From assembly GCA_024710905.1 (NCBI GenBank), contig JANJTV010000132.1:1-54563 (forward strand): a stretch of DNA of 54,563 nt, in the 5' to 3' direction. Shown piece after piece: positions 31,738 to 39,947 of the stretch. The stretch is from Anaerolineales bacterium. GTDB taxonomy: Bacteria > Chloroflexota > Anaerolineae > Anaerolineales > Villigracilaceae. The notes beneath the pieces are model-generated. The model searched no databases and was not told the origin of the DNA. It was given only the letters and a program-made list of their open reading frames with translations. Each line of letters begins with the position of its first letter. Position 1 is the stretch's first letter. A program made the position numbers and the translations under genes.

Positions 31738-33978
31738 TTACCCAACCATACTGATCACAAAATTCAACACCCGCCAGTAAAAGTTATACAGCGGTTCGGG
31801 CCAACTACTGGCAGGCAGCACGGGCGGGAAGGAGGACGACACCTGTTCGTCGAAGCGGTTGTTCATGCCCGACCCATCCCAAACAATATCGAAACCACCG
31901 CCCAGCAGGTCGCGCACGAATTTGTCGGCATCAAAGCCGTTGTTCTCGTAGGTATTGCCGTGCGCATAGATGTGTTCCGGATTTGGGCCGACGTCAATTT
32001 CATCCTTCGAGAAGCCAATCGTCAGGTTGAAAACGGCCAGGCCAACGCTCTTGTTGCCACGGATGACGTTGTCGTACACCTCCACATGGTCCGCACCAAG
32101 GATCAGCATGCCAGTCCCCGGCGGGATGAGCGCCACCGCCGTGCCCGGCGTGCCAAAGTTCTCGCCGTTGTTGTTCTCAGTGATATTGTTATGCACTTTG
32201 GTGTACAGCGAGACCTTGGATGGCAGCTGCGGCAACAGGTCAACGAAAATGCCCACCGTGTTGTCGTAGGCGTGGTTGTTGTAAATCTCACTATTGACCG
32301 TGTTTTCCACTTCAATGCCGATCACGTTGCCATACACCACGCTATCGCGGATGATCACGTTTTCAGATTTCCCGGCGTAAATGGCCGCGTCGTTCACCAG
32401 CGTGCCTTCAATGCGCTCCATCAGCACGTCGGTGCAGCGTACCGGATACACGCCATACACGCCCGTGTTCTCAATATACAGGTCATGCAGGTAAACATTG
32501 GTCACGCCTTCCACCAGTACGCCATTGGAAGTGAAATTCTTGACCTGGAAGAAGGCCATTTCAAAGTTATTGCCCGAGGCAATCACCCCGTCTGAGCGGA
32601 ATCCCTCGCCTTCGATGATCGGCCATTCGCCTGCCTCGTTCGGGATGCCAAGCAGGGTGATGTCGTTGTAGTCAATTACCACGTCTTCTTTATAGATGCC
32701 ATAGGGCACCTCGATGGTATCGCCGGGTCCGGCCCGGTCAACTGCCTCCTGGATGCTCTCGTTGCGGCCAACGCGGACGGTCTTGGGCTGGCTGGCCGAA
32801 ACCTCGCCTGCTTCCGTTGCCGGGACGTTTACCACCCTGGCAATTTCGCGCGTCGGGTTGGCGGCGCGTTCTACCACCGGCAGGCCGCTGGGCACGCTTT
32901 CCGGGAATTCGGGCAGGCTGCTTTCATCGGTCAGGGCATACAGGAAGGCGATCATGTCTTCCTTGTCCTGGTCGTTCATTTCGAAACCGGTCACATGGCG
33001 GTGAACATTGGTCACGCCATCCGGGCGGCCGCCGCCCTGGGCATAGAAATCAAGCACTTCCTCCAGTGTGGCAAAAGCGCCATTGTGCATGTAGGGGGCG
33101 CTCAGGACAATGTTGCGCAGGGTGGGGGATTTGAATGCCCCATCTTCGCCGTCTGCGGCCACCCCGGCGCGGCCGAGGTCATGTGGCTGGCCGGGCAGGT
33201 CGGGTGAACCGGTGACGAAAAAGGCATCCAGGCCAAAGGTGGGCGCGGCGTGGCACTCAAAGCAGCGCGTGTTGGCCGAGCGGAACAGGTCCAACCCGCG
33301 ACGTTGCTGGGCGGTCAGGGCGTTGAATTGCCCGGCGGCGTAGCGGTCGAATGGGCTGTTGTTGGTGACCAGCGAGCGCTGGAAAGCGGCAATGGCATAC
33401 TGTACATTTTCAAATGTGATGGCATCTTTGGCCCCGAAGGCGCGTTCGAACATCTCCACATAGGCCGGGATGCTCTTCAGTTCCTCGACAATCGTTTCAG
33501 GGTCGCCAGCCATCTCGTTTTCCGCCGTCAGGGGGACGAGCATCTGGGCTTCCAGTGTTTCGGCGCGCCCATCCCAGAAAAATTTGGTCGAGTAAACCAC
33601 GTTCCATAGGCTCATAGTATTGCGGGTCAGGCTTTCGCCATTGCCCTGGGCAACCTGCAGGCCGTCACTGAAACCGAGATCAGGGTTGTGGCAGGTGGCG
33701 CAGGACAGGTCGTTGTTTTTGGAGAGCACCGGGTCGAAGAACAACAAACGTCCCAGTTCAATTTTGGCAGGCGTGGTGGGGTTTTCAGCTGGTTCGTTGC
33801 TGGCCGGGAAGGCGCGCTGCAAGCCGCTGTAGGCCGGTTCTACGCTGCTGGAGCCGGCGCCCCATTTTTCTTCGGGCAGTACTTCGTCTTGCGGGATGGG
33901 CAGGAAGGCCATCAGTCCGGCCCCTGCCAGAAGCAAAATTCCGAGTACGGATAAGACGTGTTTGGCGGTGATTTTCAT
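31738..33978 (-). CDS. Di-haem cytochrome c peroxidase (MauG/CcpA-like) fused to a parallel beta-helix
   Basis: A 746-residue exported protein. An N-terminal hydrophobic signal or anchor (7-27) precedes a di-haem peroxidase module (about 50-350). It has two CxxCH sites, CATCH (93-97) and CFECH (239-243), an FWDGRAETLEAQ segment typical of the family, and Met297 in YMHNG as a likely distal ligand of the second haem. From about 400 to 700 is a right-handed parallel beta-helix of repeated 22-24-residue rungs (VEGVTNVYLHDLYIENTG, SENVIIRDSVVYGNVIGIEV). Family members reduce H2O2 or oxidise proteins; a beta-helix suggests binding to polysaccharide or cell surface. A monohaem cytochrome c gene lies directly upstream and may donate electrons. 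Confidence 0.85.
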   Translation of the reverse strand: MKITAKHVLSVLGILLLAGAGLMAFLPIPQDEVLPEEKWGAGSSSVEPAYSGLQRAFPASNEPAENPTTPAKIELGRLLFFDPVLSKNNDLSCATCHNPDLGFSDGLQVAQGNGESLTRNTMSLWNVVYSTKFFWDGRAETLEAQMLVPLTAENEMAGDPETIVEELKSIPAYVEMFERAFGAKDAITFENVQYAIAAFQRSLVTNNSPFDRYAAGQFNALTAQQRRGLDLFRSANTRCFECHAAPTFGLDAFFVTGSPDLPGQPHDLGRAGVAADGEDGAFKSPTLRNIVLSAPYMHNGAFATLEEVLDFYAQGGGRPDGVTNVHRHVTGFEMNDQDKEDMIAFLYALTDESSLPEFPESVPSGLPVVERAANPTREIARVVNVPATEAGEVSASQPKTVRVGRNESIQEAVDRAGPGDTIEVPYGIYKEDVVIDYNDITLLGIPNEAGEWPIIEGEGFRSDGVIASGNNFEMAFFQVKNFTSNGVLVEGVTNVYLHDLYIENTGVYGVYPVRCTDVLMERIEGTLVNDAAIYAGKSENVIIRDSVVYGNVIGIEVENTVNSEIYNNHAYDNTVGIFVDLLPQLPSKVSLYTKVHNNITENNNGENFGTPGTAVALIPPGTGMLILGADHVEVYDNVIRGNKSVGLAVFNLTIGFSKDEIDVGPNPEHIYAHGNTYENNGFDADKFVRDLLGGGFDIVWDGSGMNNRFDEQVSSSFPPVLPASSWPEPLYNFYWRVLNFVISMVG

Positions 33979-34009
33979 GCAACTCTCCTTGGGCGGATTG
34001 GTACTGGGA

Positions 34010-34387
34010 TTATTCCAGGGTCATCAGGTAGGCCATCAGGGCATTGAATTGTTCGCTGGTCAATTCCCTGCCGAAGTTTTTGGGCATTACATCGGTATAG
34101 CCTTCCACCAGATAGTCGGAGGGGCGCAGGATGGATTGCTCGATGTAGGTAATCGCATCGTAGCCGGGGATGCGGTCTGCGGCGAGGGTGGCAATCCCTG
34201 CCAGGGAAGGTCCGATGATGGCGGTATTCGGTTCCAAGGCATGGCACTGGGCGCAGCGGGCGGTATAAACTTTAATTCCTTCTTCAATCAACGGATCAGG
34301 CGTGGAGGTGGGTTCGGTGGCGACTGTTTCGGAACAGGCGGCCAGTGTCATTGCGATCAGGGCAACGAAGAGGAGGATGTTTTTCAT
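34010..34387 (-). CDS. Monohaem cytochrome c lipoprotein
   Basis: A 125-residue class I cytochrome c on a lipid anchor. The lipobox is LAAC (Cys18). The haem site is CAQCH (45-49) and Met101 in VMPKNFG is the sixth ligand. A short TEPTSTPDP linker separates anchor and domain. The di-haem peroxidase gene starts 31 bases downstream in the same direction, so this protein is a plausible electron donor to it. A CTGACA/TATAAT promoter lies about 36 bases upstream. Confidence 0.88.
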   Translation of the reverse strand: MKNILLFVALIAMTLAACSETVATEPTSTPDPLIEEGIKVYTARCAQCHALEPNTAIIGPSLAGIATLAADRIPGYDAITYIEQSILRPSDYLVEGYTDVMPKNFGRELTSEQFNALMAYLMTLE

Positions 34388-34422
34388 GGGCCTTTTGTTT
34401 TTAATGCGAATTTAATGTTTGA

Positions 34423-34452
34423 ATTATAACCAATCCGCACCGGCAATGTCAG
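34423..34452 (-). promoter_or_regulatory. Promoter of the cytochrome c / peroxidase pair
   Basis: On the minus strand CTGACA and TATAAT (34428-34423) are 18 bases apart. They are followed by about 35 bases of leader before the ATG, so this unit is leadered, unlike many others here. Confidence 0.5.
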
Positions 34453-34501
34453 GTTTGTTGGGCGCTTGCAAAGTGGGCGGGCAGGCGGGGGCAGGGTTTG
34501 C

Positions 34502-34507
34502 TATAAT
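34502..34507 (+). promoter_or_regulatory. -10 hexamer for the DUF6159-like gene
   Basis: TATAAT about 36 bases upstream of the ATG at 34544. That gene also has GGAGGAT just before its start, so its mRNA has a normal leader. No clear -35 box. Confidence 0.4.
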
Positions 34508-34543
34508 CGGGGTGCAGTTTATTTGTTTTTCCCGGAGGATGCA

Positions 34544-35434
34544 ATGGATAGTCTCAAACGCGGGTGGTCGTTCCTGCTCCAGGCCTGGCAAATGGCATTG
34601 GCTGACAAGGATTTGCTTAAGCCGTCCATTTATGCCATGGTGGTTGGTTTTATAGTCGGGTTACTGGGGGCTATCCCCTTGGGATTACTGGTATTTCTGT
34701 TTGCCGATGGCGGGCTCGCCGGGCAGGTAATCATGGGGATTGGCGGCTCGCTGCTGGTTTTCCTGCAATTTTCTGTGACTTATATTTTCTCGGCTATGAC
34801 TGTTTACCTGGTCTATGGCTACCTCTCTGAAGGGGACGGCCAGATGGAGAAAGCCTGGGAGATTGTGCGGCGCGACTGGCTGGACATCCTCTCGCTGGCG
34901 GCGGCCTCCACGCTGGTAAATGTGCTAAAAGCAATTATTCGCGGCAACCGGCGCAACCGGAACCCGGGCCGTGATGTTTTCAGTGAGTTGATTGACCGTG
35001 TCTGGACCCAGGCTACCTATTTGGTGTTGCCAGCCATGGTGATTGAAGATATTAACCTGTGGGACGGCCTGAAACGAGCTACTTATATTGCCAAAGGCAA
35101 CCTGCTCTTGATTGGCGTTGGCATGGTGGGGGTCGGCACAATCACTGGAATCATTAATTTTGTGCTGGGCTTTATCGGCATCCTGCTTGGGCTGGGAATC
35201 GCTTTCCCGGTGGTGGCCGCTGCGGGTGAGTCCGTTCCGCTGGTGGTGATTGGGGTCATGTTGGGGGCCTTTGTGGCTTCCATCTTCTTTATGGCGGCCA
35301 GCGTTATTTCTTCCTATACGGCTACGGCGTATCACACCTGCCTGTACCTGTGGGCAAGGGATGTGGAGCGGGCGGGTACGTCTGAGGGGATTCTCGCCCC
35401 TGCGCCGCTGGCAGCAGTGCTGGCAGGGGATTAA
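34544..35434 (+). CDS. DUF6159-like polytopic membrane protein
   Basis: A 296-residue integral membrane protein. The N-terminus MDSLKRGWSFLLQAWQMALA is like that of DUF6159 proteins. Membrane segments appear near 30-55, 65-95, 205-230 and 245-280, with a cytoplasmic stretch between. Some positions match permease-like domains of unknown role. GGAGGAT lies 5 bases before the ATG at 34544, so the longer upstream frame is not used. The next gene starts 1 base after its stop. No function can be assigned. Confidence 0.75.
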   Translation: MDSLKRGWSFLLQAWQMALADKDLLKPSIYAMVVGFIVGLLGAIPLGLLVFLFADGGLAGQVIMGIGGSLLVFLQFSVTYIFSAMTVYLVYGYLSEGDGQMEKAWEIVRRDWLDILSLAAASTLVNVLKAIIRGNRRNRNPGRDVFSELIDRVWTQATYLVLPAMVIEDINLWDGLKRATYIAKGNLLLIGVGMVGVGTITGIINFVLGFIGILLGLGIAFPVVAAAGESVPLVVIGVMLGAFVASIFFMAASVISSYTATAYHTCLYLWARDVERAGTSEGILAPAPLAAVLAGD

Positions 35435-35435
35435 G

Positions 35436-35963
35436 ATGCAGCCTGCCCAGCAACCTCCACGCCGGGTTTTCCTGACTTGGGACGATATTGACCGCCTGGT
35501 AGACCGGCTAGTTCCCCAGTTGGATCGCGAATTCGATGCAATGGTAATCATAACGCGCGGCGGCCTTGTCCCTGGCGGGATGCTGGCCGAAGCAATGAAC
35601 ATCACCCATGTCCTGACTGCGGCGGTGGATTTCCCGGCCCAACTTGCCAACCAGAAGCAAAGCCTTTTCTCGTGGCCTGAATTCATCCAGTTTCCGGCTG
35701 AAGATAAACTGGTCGGCCGCGCCACACTGATTGTGGACGATGTCTGGGGATCAGGGCGGACGATTACAGCGGTAAAGAACCGTGTTTCTTCAGCGGGTGG
35801 TTTCCCCAGCACCTGCGTGTTGCACTTTAATCCCTATCGCAGCCTGTTCAACAATTCGAAGCCCGATTATTACGCCGAAGTGACCGATGCACGCGTCATC
35901 TACCCCTGGGAGGTGGACCGTGGGGCTGACAGGATTTTATTGGGGGAAGGGGACCGGTTATAA
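35436..35963 (+). CDS. Purine-type phosphoribosyltransferase
   Basis: A 175-residue type I phosphoribosyltransferase, which joins a nucleobase to PRPP or splits the reverse. The PRPP-binding loop TLIVDDVWGSGRTITAV is clear, and MVIITRGGLVPGGMLAE matches the first active-site loop. Hypoxanthine/xanthine-guanine type is the best guess (Gpt/HGPRT-like), but the base-specificity loop is not diagnostic. It begins 1 base after the DUF6159-like gene with GGGGA just upstream, and a terminator follows. Confidence 0.82.
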   Translation: MQPAQQPPRRVFLTWDDIDRLVDRLVPQLDREFDAMVIITRGGLVPGGMLAEAMNITHVLTAAVDFPAQLANQKQSLFSWPEFIQFPAEDKLVGRATLIVDDVWGSGRTITAVKNRVSSAGGFPSTCVLHFNPYRSLFNNSKPDYYAEVTDARVIYPWEVDRGADRILLGEGDRL

Positions 35964-35970
35964 CAAGCGT

Positions 35971-35999
35971 ACGGCGTGGGTTTGATACCACGCCGTTTT
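35971..35999 (+). terminator. Rho-independent terminator after the phosphoribosyltransferase
   Basis: ACGGCGTGG (35971-35979) pairs with CCACGCCGT (35988-35996) around an 8-base loop and is followed by TTTTG. The reverse strand lacks a T-run, so it mainly serves the plus-strand unit. Confidence 0.75.
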
Positions 36000-36003
36000 G
36001 TAT

Positions 36004-37380
36004 TTATTGGCCCTCGAGCGGCAGGGTGATGGTGAAGGTAGTGCCCTGGCCTTCTTTTGATTCAACTTCCATTTTCCCTTTGTGATGTTCCACAATCCAG
36101 TAAGCAATTGATAGACCCAGTCCAAACCCGCTGGCCTTGGAACGCGTGCGGGATTTTTCGGCCCGGTAGAAGCGTTCAAAGATATGCGGCAGGTCTTTGG
36201 CCGGGATACCCGGCCCGGTATCTGCCACGCGGATAAAGACCTGGCTGTCAGATTTGGTCATGGCCAGCGTGACCTGACCCCCGGTAGGTGTGTACTGGAT
36301 GGCATTGGAAGTCAGGTTGATCAAGACCTGTTTTAGTCGGTCACGGTCACCGTTGATCACGGCCTGGTCAATTTCTATCAGCTTCAATTTTACTTTCTGG
36401 CCTGCCAGCACGCGCATTTCCTGGAAGACCTCGGTTAGCAGGGAATCAATTTCCACAGCCTTCAGGTTAAGCGGCAGGCGGCCCGATTCGGCCTGGGCCA
36501 GCATGAGCAGGTCGCCTACCAGGCGCGTCAACCGGTCGGCTTCGTCTTTGATCGAATCAAGGGACTCATCGTCCGGGCCAAGTTTACGAATCAGGTCGGC
36601 ATTGCCCTTGATGACCGTCAATGGCGTACGCAGTTCGTGGGATACATCGGCCAAGAAGCGTTGCTGCGAAGTGAACAATCCCTCCAGGCGGGCCAGGCTG
36701 CGATTAAACGCCTGCACCAGCCTGCCAATTTCATCGTCCTGCGGCCCATCATAAGGGATGCGGCGCGACAGGTCATCGGCGCGAGTGATCTGGTCTGCGG
36801 TTTCTGTGGCATCCTTCAGCGGAGCCAGGGCCTGCCCGATGGCAAACCATGAAACCACGGCAGCCAGCGCAATGGATGCAATGGTCAGCACCACCAGGCT
36901 GGTGGTCATCAGGCTGCGGATGGAATCGACCAATGTAAGTGGTGAGGCGGCCTGGATAAACCCCGCCGGGCGGTTGCCGATTCGCAGGGGGACGGTCAGC
37001 ACGCGTAAATGGGTATTGCTGACATAGCTGTCGTTGAAGACCGGGCGGGCGGCATTTATGGAAAGCGCGTCAAGCGGCTCAAGTAAATTTTCGATGGCCG
37101 GGGAGGCAATTGTCAGCCTGCCTTCCCGTTCCCAGAGTTGCACATAGACATTGGCGGTCAATTCCAGGGAGGGCAGGGTAATGATCTGCATCTCGCCGAC
37201 CGAGTCGACCCGCGAATTGGCGATAATCTCATCCACTGTGCCCGAGAGGGTTGAATCAACCTGCCCGACCAGAGCATCGCTGACGGCAACATGCATGACC
37301 ACCCCAAAAAATAGCAATATCCCGCCGAGCAGGCTGGCATACAGGATGGTCAATCGGGCGCGCAGAGACATGGGTTGCAT
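36004..37380 (-). CDS. Sensor histidine kinase (HAMP-HisKA-HATPase)
   Basis: A 458-residue membrane kinase. Helix 1 (about 11-33) and helix 2 (about 157-180) flank an extracytoplasmic sensor of about 120 residues with no recognised fold. HAMP (about 181-235) follows, then HisKA with His248 in DVSHELRTPL, and HATPase_c with LINLTSNAIQYTP, DTGPGIP and GFGLGLSIA. It would phosphorylate the response regulator encoded upstream. A terminator lies between the two genes, so kinase expression may depend on read-through or its own start site. Confidence 0.9.
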   Translation of the reverse strand: MQPMSLRARLTILYASLLGGILLFFGVVMHVAVSDALVGQVDSTLSGTVDEIIANSRVDSVGEMQIITLPSLELTANVYVQLWEREGRLTIASPAIENLLEPLDALSINAARPVFNDSYVSNTHLRVLTVPLRIGNRPAGFIQAASPLTLVDSIRSLMTTSLVVLTIASIALAAVVSWFAIGQALAPLKDATETADQITRADDLSRRIPYDGPQDDEIGRLVQAFNRSLARLEGLFTSQQRFLADVSHELRTPLTVIKGNADLIRKLGPDDESLDSIKDEADRLTRLVGDLLMLAQAESGRLPLNLKAVEIDSLLTEVFQEMRVLAGQKVKLKLIEIDQAVINGDRDRLKQVLINLTSNAIQYTPTGGQVTLAMTKSDSQVFIRVADTGPGIPAKDLPHIFERFYRAEKSRTRSKASGFGLGLSIAYWIVEHHKGKMEVESKEGQGTTFTITLPLEGQ

Positions 37381-37405
37381 TCTAGGGCCTTAAGTTAAGC
37401 GAGAC

Positions 37406-37437
37406 ATGAAAAACGCACTGCGGAAAGCAGTGCGTTT
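37406..37437 (-). terminator. Terminator between response regulator and kinase genes
   Basis: AAACGCACTGC (37411-37421) pairs perfectly with GCAGTGCGTTT (37427-37437) around GGAAA. Read on the minus strand it ends in a T-run. It sits inside what would otherwise be a two-gene operon. Confidence 0.75.
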
Positions 37438-37448
37438 AATGTACAGGC

Positions 37449-38126
37449 TTATGGGTTTTCGCGCAAGACATAACCAACCCCGCGCACGGTATGCAGCAGG
37501 CGCGGCAGGTCGCCGTCTTCCAGTTTTTGGCGCAGGTAGCGGATGTATACTTCGAGCACGTTGCTTTCTCCGCCAAAATCATAGCCCCATACGCGGTCAA
37601 AAATAACATCGCGGGTCAGCACCTGGCGGGGGTGGCGCAGGAACAACTCCAATAGTTCATATTCTTTGGCTGTCAACTGTATTAATTTATTGCCCCGGCT
37701 GGCCTCGCGTGAGCCGGTATCCAGCTTCAGGTCGGCAAATTGTAACACTTGGATGCGTTCCGGCTGGGTGCGGCGCAAAAGGGCGCGGATACGCGCCAGC
37801 AACTCATCCAGGTTGAATGGCTTAACCATATAATCATCCGCCCCGGCATCTAGGCCCTGCACTCGATCCTGGATATTGTCCTTGGCGGTCAACATCAACA
37901 CTGGCGTGCTGCCGCCCATCCGCAGGCGGTGACAGACCTCCAGGCCGTCCATCCCTGGCAGCATCCAATCCAGCACCACCAGGTCGGGGCTGCGGTCACG
38001 GGCCAGGTTCAGGCCCGCCCGGCCATCGGTGGCAACATCAACAATATACCCTTCGTAAGCCAGCCCGCGTTGCAGTAATTTCAAAATGGCTGGGTCGTCT
38101 TCAATAACAAGGATTCGCTCATTCAT
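37449..38126 (-). CDS. OmpR/PhoB-type response regulator
   Basis: A 225-residue transcription factor. The receiver domain has the acidic pair in IEDDPAI, phospho-acceptor Asp53 in [12 protein letters not shown] and the conserved Lys in LTAKD. The C-terminal winged helix (about 130-225) has [20 protein letters not shown] and [14 protein letters not shown]. The partner kinase follows downstream. A proper AGGAG ribosome site lies before the ATG and a TATAAT about 23 bases upstream, so this gene is leadered. Confidence 0.9.
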   Translation of the reverse strand: MNERILVIEDDPAILKLLQRGLAYEGYIVDVATDGRAGLNLARDRSPDLVVLDWMLPGMDGLEVCHRLRMGGSTPVLMLTAKDNIQDRVQGLDAGADDYMVKPFNLDELLARIRALLRRTQPERIQVLQFADLKLDTGSREASRGNKLIQLTAKEYELLELFLRHPRQVLTRDVIFDRVWGYDFGGESNVLEVYIRYLRQKLEDGDLPRLLHTVRGVGYVLRENP

Positions 38127-38165
38127 GGTGAACTCCTATAATAGTTAAATTATACACACGTCTGG

Positions 38166-38171
38166 TAGAAT
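38166..38171 (+). promoter_or_regulatory. -10-like TAGAAT, 6 bases before the sugar transferase start
   Basis: TAGAAT with a 6-base gap to the ATG at 38178 and no ribosome site, matching the leaderless pattern seen elsewhere in the window. Confidence 0.4.
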
Positions 38172-38177
38172 TTCCGC

Positions 38178-38792
38178 ATGACCGTGCCCCCATTCAAACG
38201 AATCTTTGACATTCTCGCCAGCCTGTTATTGCTGGTTTTACTTTTCCCAGTATTTCTACTGGTTTCTGCGTTGGTGCTGCTGTTTCATGGCTGGCCGCTG
38301 GTTTTTACTCAGCAACGTCCAGGGTACATGGGCAAGCCGTTCCAGATAATTAAGTTCCGCACCATGCGGGATACCCGTGATGGGCAGGGAAATCTGCTGC
38401 CGGATTCTGCCCGGCTGACTCCCCTGGGTCGTGCTCTTCGTTCCCTGAGCCTGGATGAACTCCCCGAGTTGTTTAACGTCCTGCGCGGCGAGATGTCGTT
38501 GGTCGGGCCGCGCCCGCTGCTGATGCAATACTTGGAACGCTATTCCCCGGAACAGGCCCGCCGACATTACGTCTTGCCCGGTATCACTGGCTGGGCGCAG
38601 GTCAATGGACGCAATGCCATCACTTGGGATGAGAAATTCCAGCTGGATGTCTGGTATGTGGATCACTGGTCTTTCTGGCTGGATATCAAGATTTTGTTGT
38701 TAACGGCCTGGAAGGTCATCCGCCGCGAGGGCATCAGCCAGCCCGGCCATGCCACCGCCCAAGAATTTATGGGGAACTCGAAGGAAAGTTGA
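38178..38792 (+). CDS. PglC-like phosphoglycosyltransferase (undecaprenyl-phosphate sugar transferase)
   Basis: A 204-residue monotopic phosphoglycosyltransferase. It moves a sugar-1-phosphate from a UDP-sugar to polyprenyl phosphate, the first step of glycan assembly. One re-entrant membrane helix (about 10-36), then IIKFRTMRD, SLDELPELFNVLRGEMSLVG with the catalytic Asp-Glu pair, GPRPLL, and GITGWAQVNGRN. The short form lacks the extra membrane helices of WbaP. It overlaps the following acyltransferase gene (TGATG), which recalls pglC-pglD pairs. Confidence 0.88.
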   Translation: MTVPPFKRIFDILASLLLLVLLFPVFLLVSALVLLFHGWPLVFTQQRPGYMGKPFQIIKFRTMRDTRDGQGNLLPDSARLTPLGRALRSLSLDELPELFNVLRGEMSLVGPRPLLMQYLERYSPEQARRHYVLPGITGWAQVNGRNAITWDEKFQLDVWYVDHWSFWLDIKILLLTAWKVIRREGISQPGHATAQEFMGNSKES

Positions 38793-39307
38793 TGTTCCCG
38801 GTCATCAGGCAGTGGTTTTTCCTGGGGATTGCCAATTTCATCCCACCGGTGCGCTTTTTGCAGCCTGTGCGGCTGAGGTGCTACCGCGCAACGGGGATGA
38901 CCATTGGTAGCGGGAGCACCATCAATCCACCACTCATGCTGGGAGTTGGGAATGCGCGGCGAATTGAGATGGGGCAAAGGTGTTATGTTAATTCGGGTGC
39001 ATTATTTCATGGCACGATATTGCTGGGCAACCGGGTCTCGATTGGCCCGCGGGTAACCATCAGTTCATACGCTCACCCTTCAAGTGTTGATAAGGACGGG
39101 AATTGGGAAACCACCTCGAACGCTGTGGTGGTTGAAGACGGCGTCTTAATCGGCATGGGTGCTGTCATTTTGCCGGGAGTACACATTAGGCGGGGTGCGT
39201 ATGTGGCTGCCGGGGCGGTTGTCACCCGCGATGTGGCCCCTTTCACGCTGGTGGCGGGTGTGCCTGCCAGGTTCATAAAGAAAATTGGGAATCATGAACA
39301 AAGCTGA
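38792..39307 (+). CDS. Left-handed beta-helix acyltransferase (WbbJ/Maa-like)
   Basis: A 171-residue hexapeptide-repeat acetyltransferase. Rungs are visible from about 35 (GMTIGSGSTINPPLMLG) to 160 (IRRGAYVAAGAVVTRD), and the segment ISSYAHPSS supplies the catalytic His. It probably O- or N-acetylates a sugar of the glycan begun by the upstream phosphoglycosyltransferase. The ATG at 38792 overlaps that gene's stop. The C-terminus overlaps the next gene by 14 bases. Confidence 0.83.
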   Translation: MFPVIRQWFFLGIANFIPPVRFLQPVRLRCYRATGMTIGSGSTINPPLMLGVGNARRIEMGQRCYVNSGALFHGTILLGNRVSIGPRVTISSYAHPSSVDKDGNWETTSNAVVVEDGVLIGMGAVILPGVHIRRGAYVAAGAVVTRDVAPFTLVAGVPARFIKKIGNHEQS

Positions 39308-39947
39308 GATCATCCAAAAAACGGTTGGTTACGTTAAGGAAACCTTGGCTGGTGACAGTGCCGGGCATGACTGGTATCATATTGAACGGGTATGGAAGAA
39401 CGCCCTGCTGATTGGGCGGGGTGAACAGGCTGATATGTTTGTTGTCGAACTGGCCGCCTTGCTGCACGACATTGCTGACCATAAGTTCCACGGTGGCGAT
39501 ACTGAAATTGGACCGCGCACCGCCCTCGCCTGGCTGGAAAAACTGGAAGTGGAAGAAGCGATTGTCTCCCACGTTGTGGAAATTATCCGCAGCCTGTCTT
39601 TCAAAGGGGCGAATGTCCCCACTCCGATGCGAACACTGGAAGGGATGATTGTTCAGGATGCCGACCGGCTGGATGCGATTGGTGCGATTGGCATTGCCCG
39701 TGCTTTTGCATACGGTGGTTATAAAGGCCGCATGTTATATGACCCTAAAATGCCGCCCGAAGCGCACGACTCTTTTGATGCTTATAAGAGCAGCAATACA
39801 GCCACGATCAATCATTTTTACGAGAAATTATTGTTGCTCAAAGATCGGATGAATACTGAAACTGCCAAAAAATTGGCCGCCGGGCGGCATGCCCACATGC
39901 AGGCATTCCTGGATCAATTCTACGCAGAATGGGAAGGCCGGGCTTAG
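39294..39947 (+). CDS. HD-domain phosphohydrolase (YpgQ/YedJ-like)
   Basis: A 217-residue HD hydrolase. The metal-binding set is visible: His25 or His29 in HDWYHIERV, the HD pair at 58-59 in LLHDIADHK, and a later Asp in VQDADRLDAIGAIGIAR. YpgQ-type members hydrolyse nucleoside triphosphates to the monophosphate and pyrophosphate. It starts at the ATG at 39294 inside the end of the acyltransferase gene. Its relation to the glycan genes is probably only shared transcription. Confidence 0.85.
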   Translation: MNKAEIIQKTVGYVKETLAGDSAGHDWYHIERVWKNALLIGRGEQADMFVVELAALLHDIADHKFHGGDTEIGPRTALAWLEKLEVEEAIVSHVVEIIRSLSFKGANVPTPMRTLEGMIVQDADRLDAIGAIGIARAFAYGGYKGRMLYDPKMPPEAHDSFDAYKSSNTATINHFYEKLLLLKDRMNTETAKKLAAGRHAHMQAFLDQFYAEWEGRA

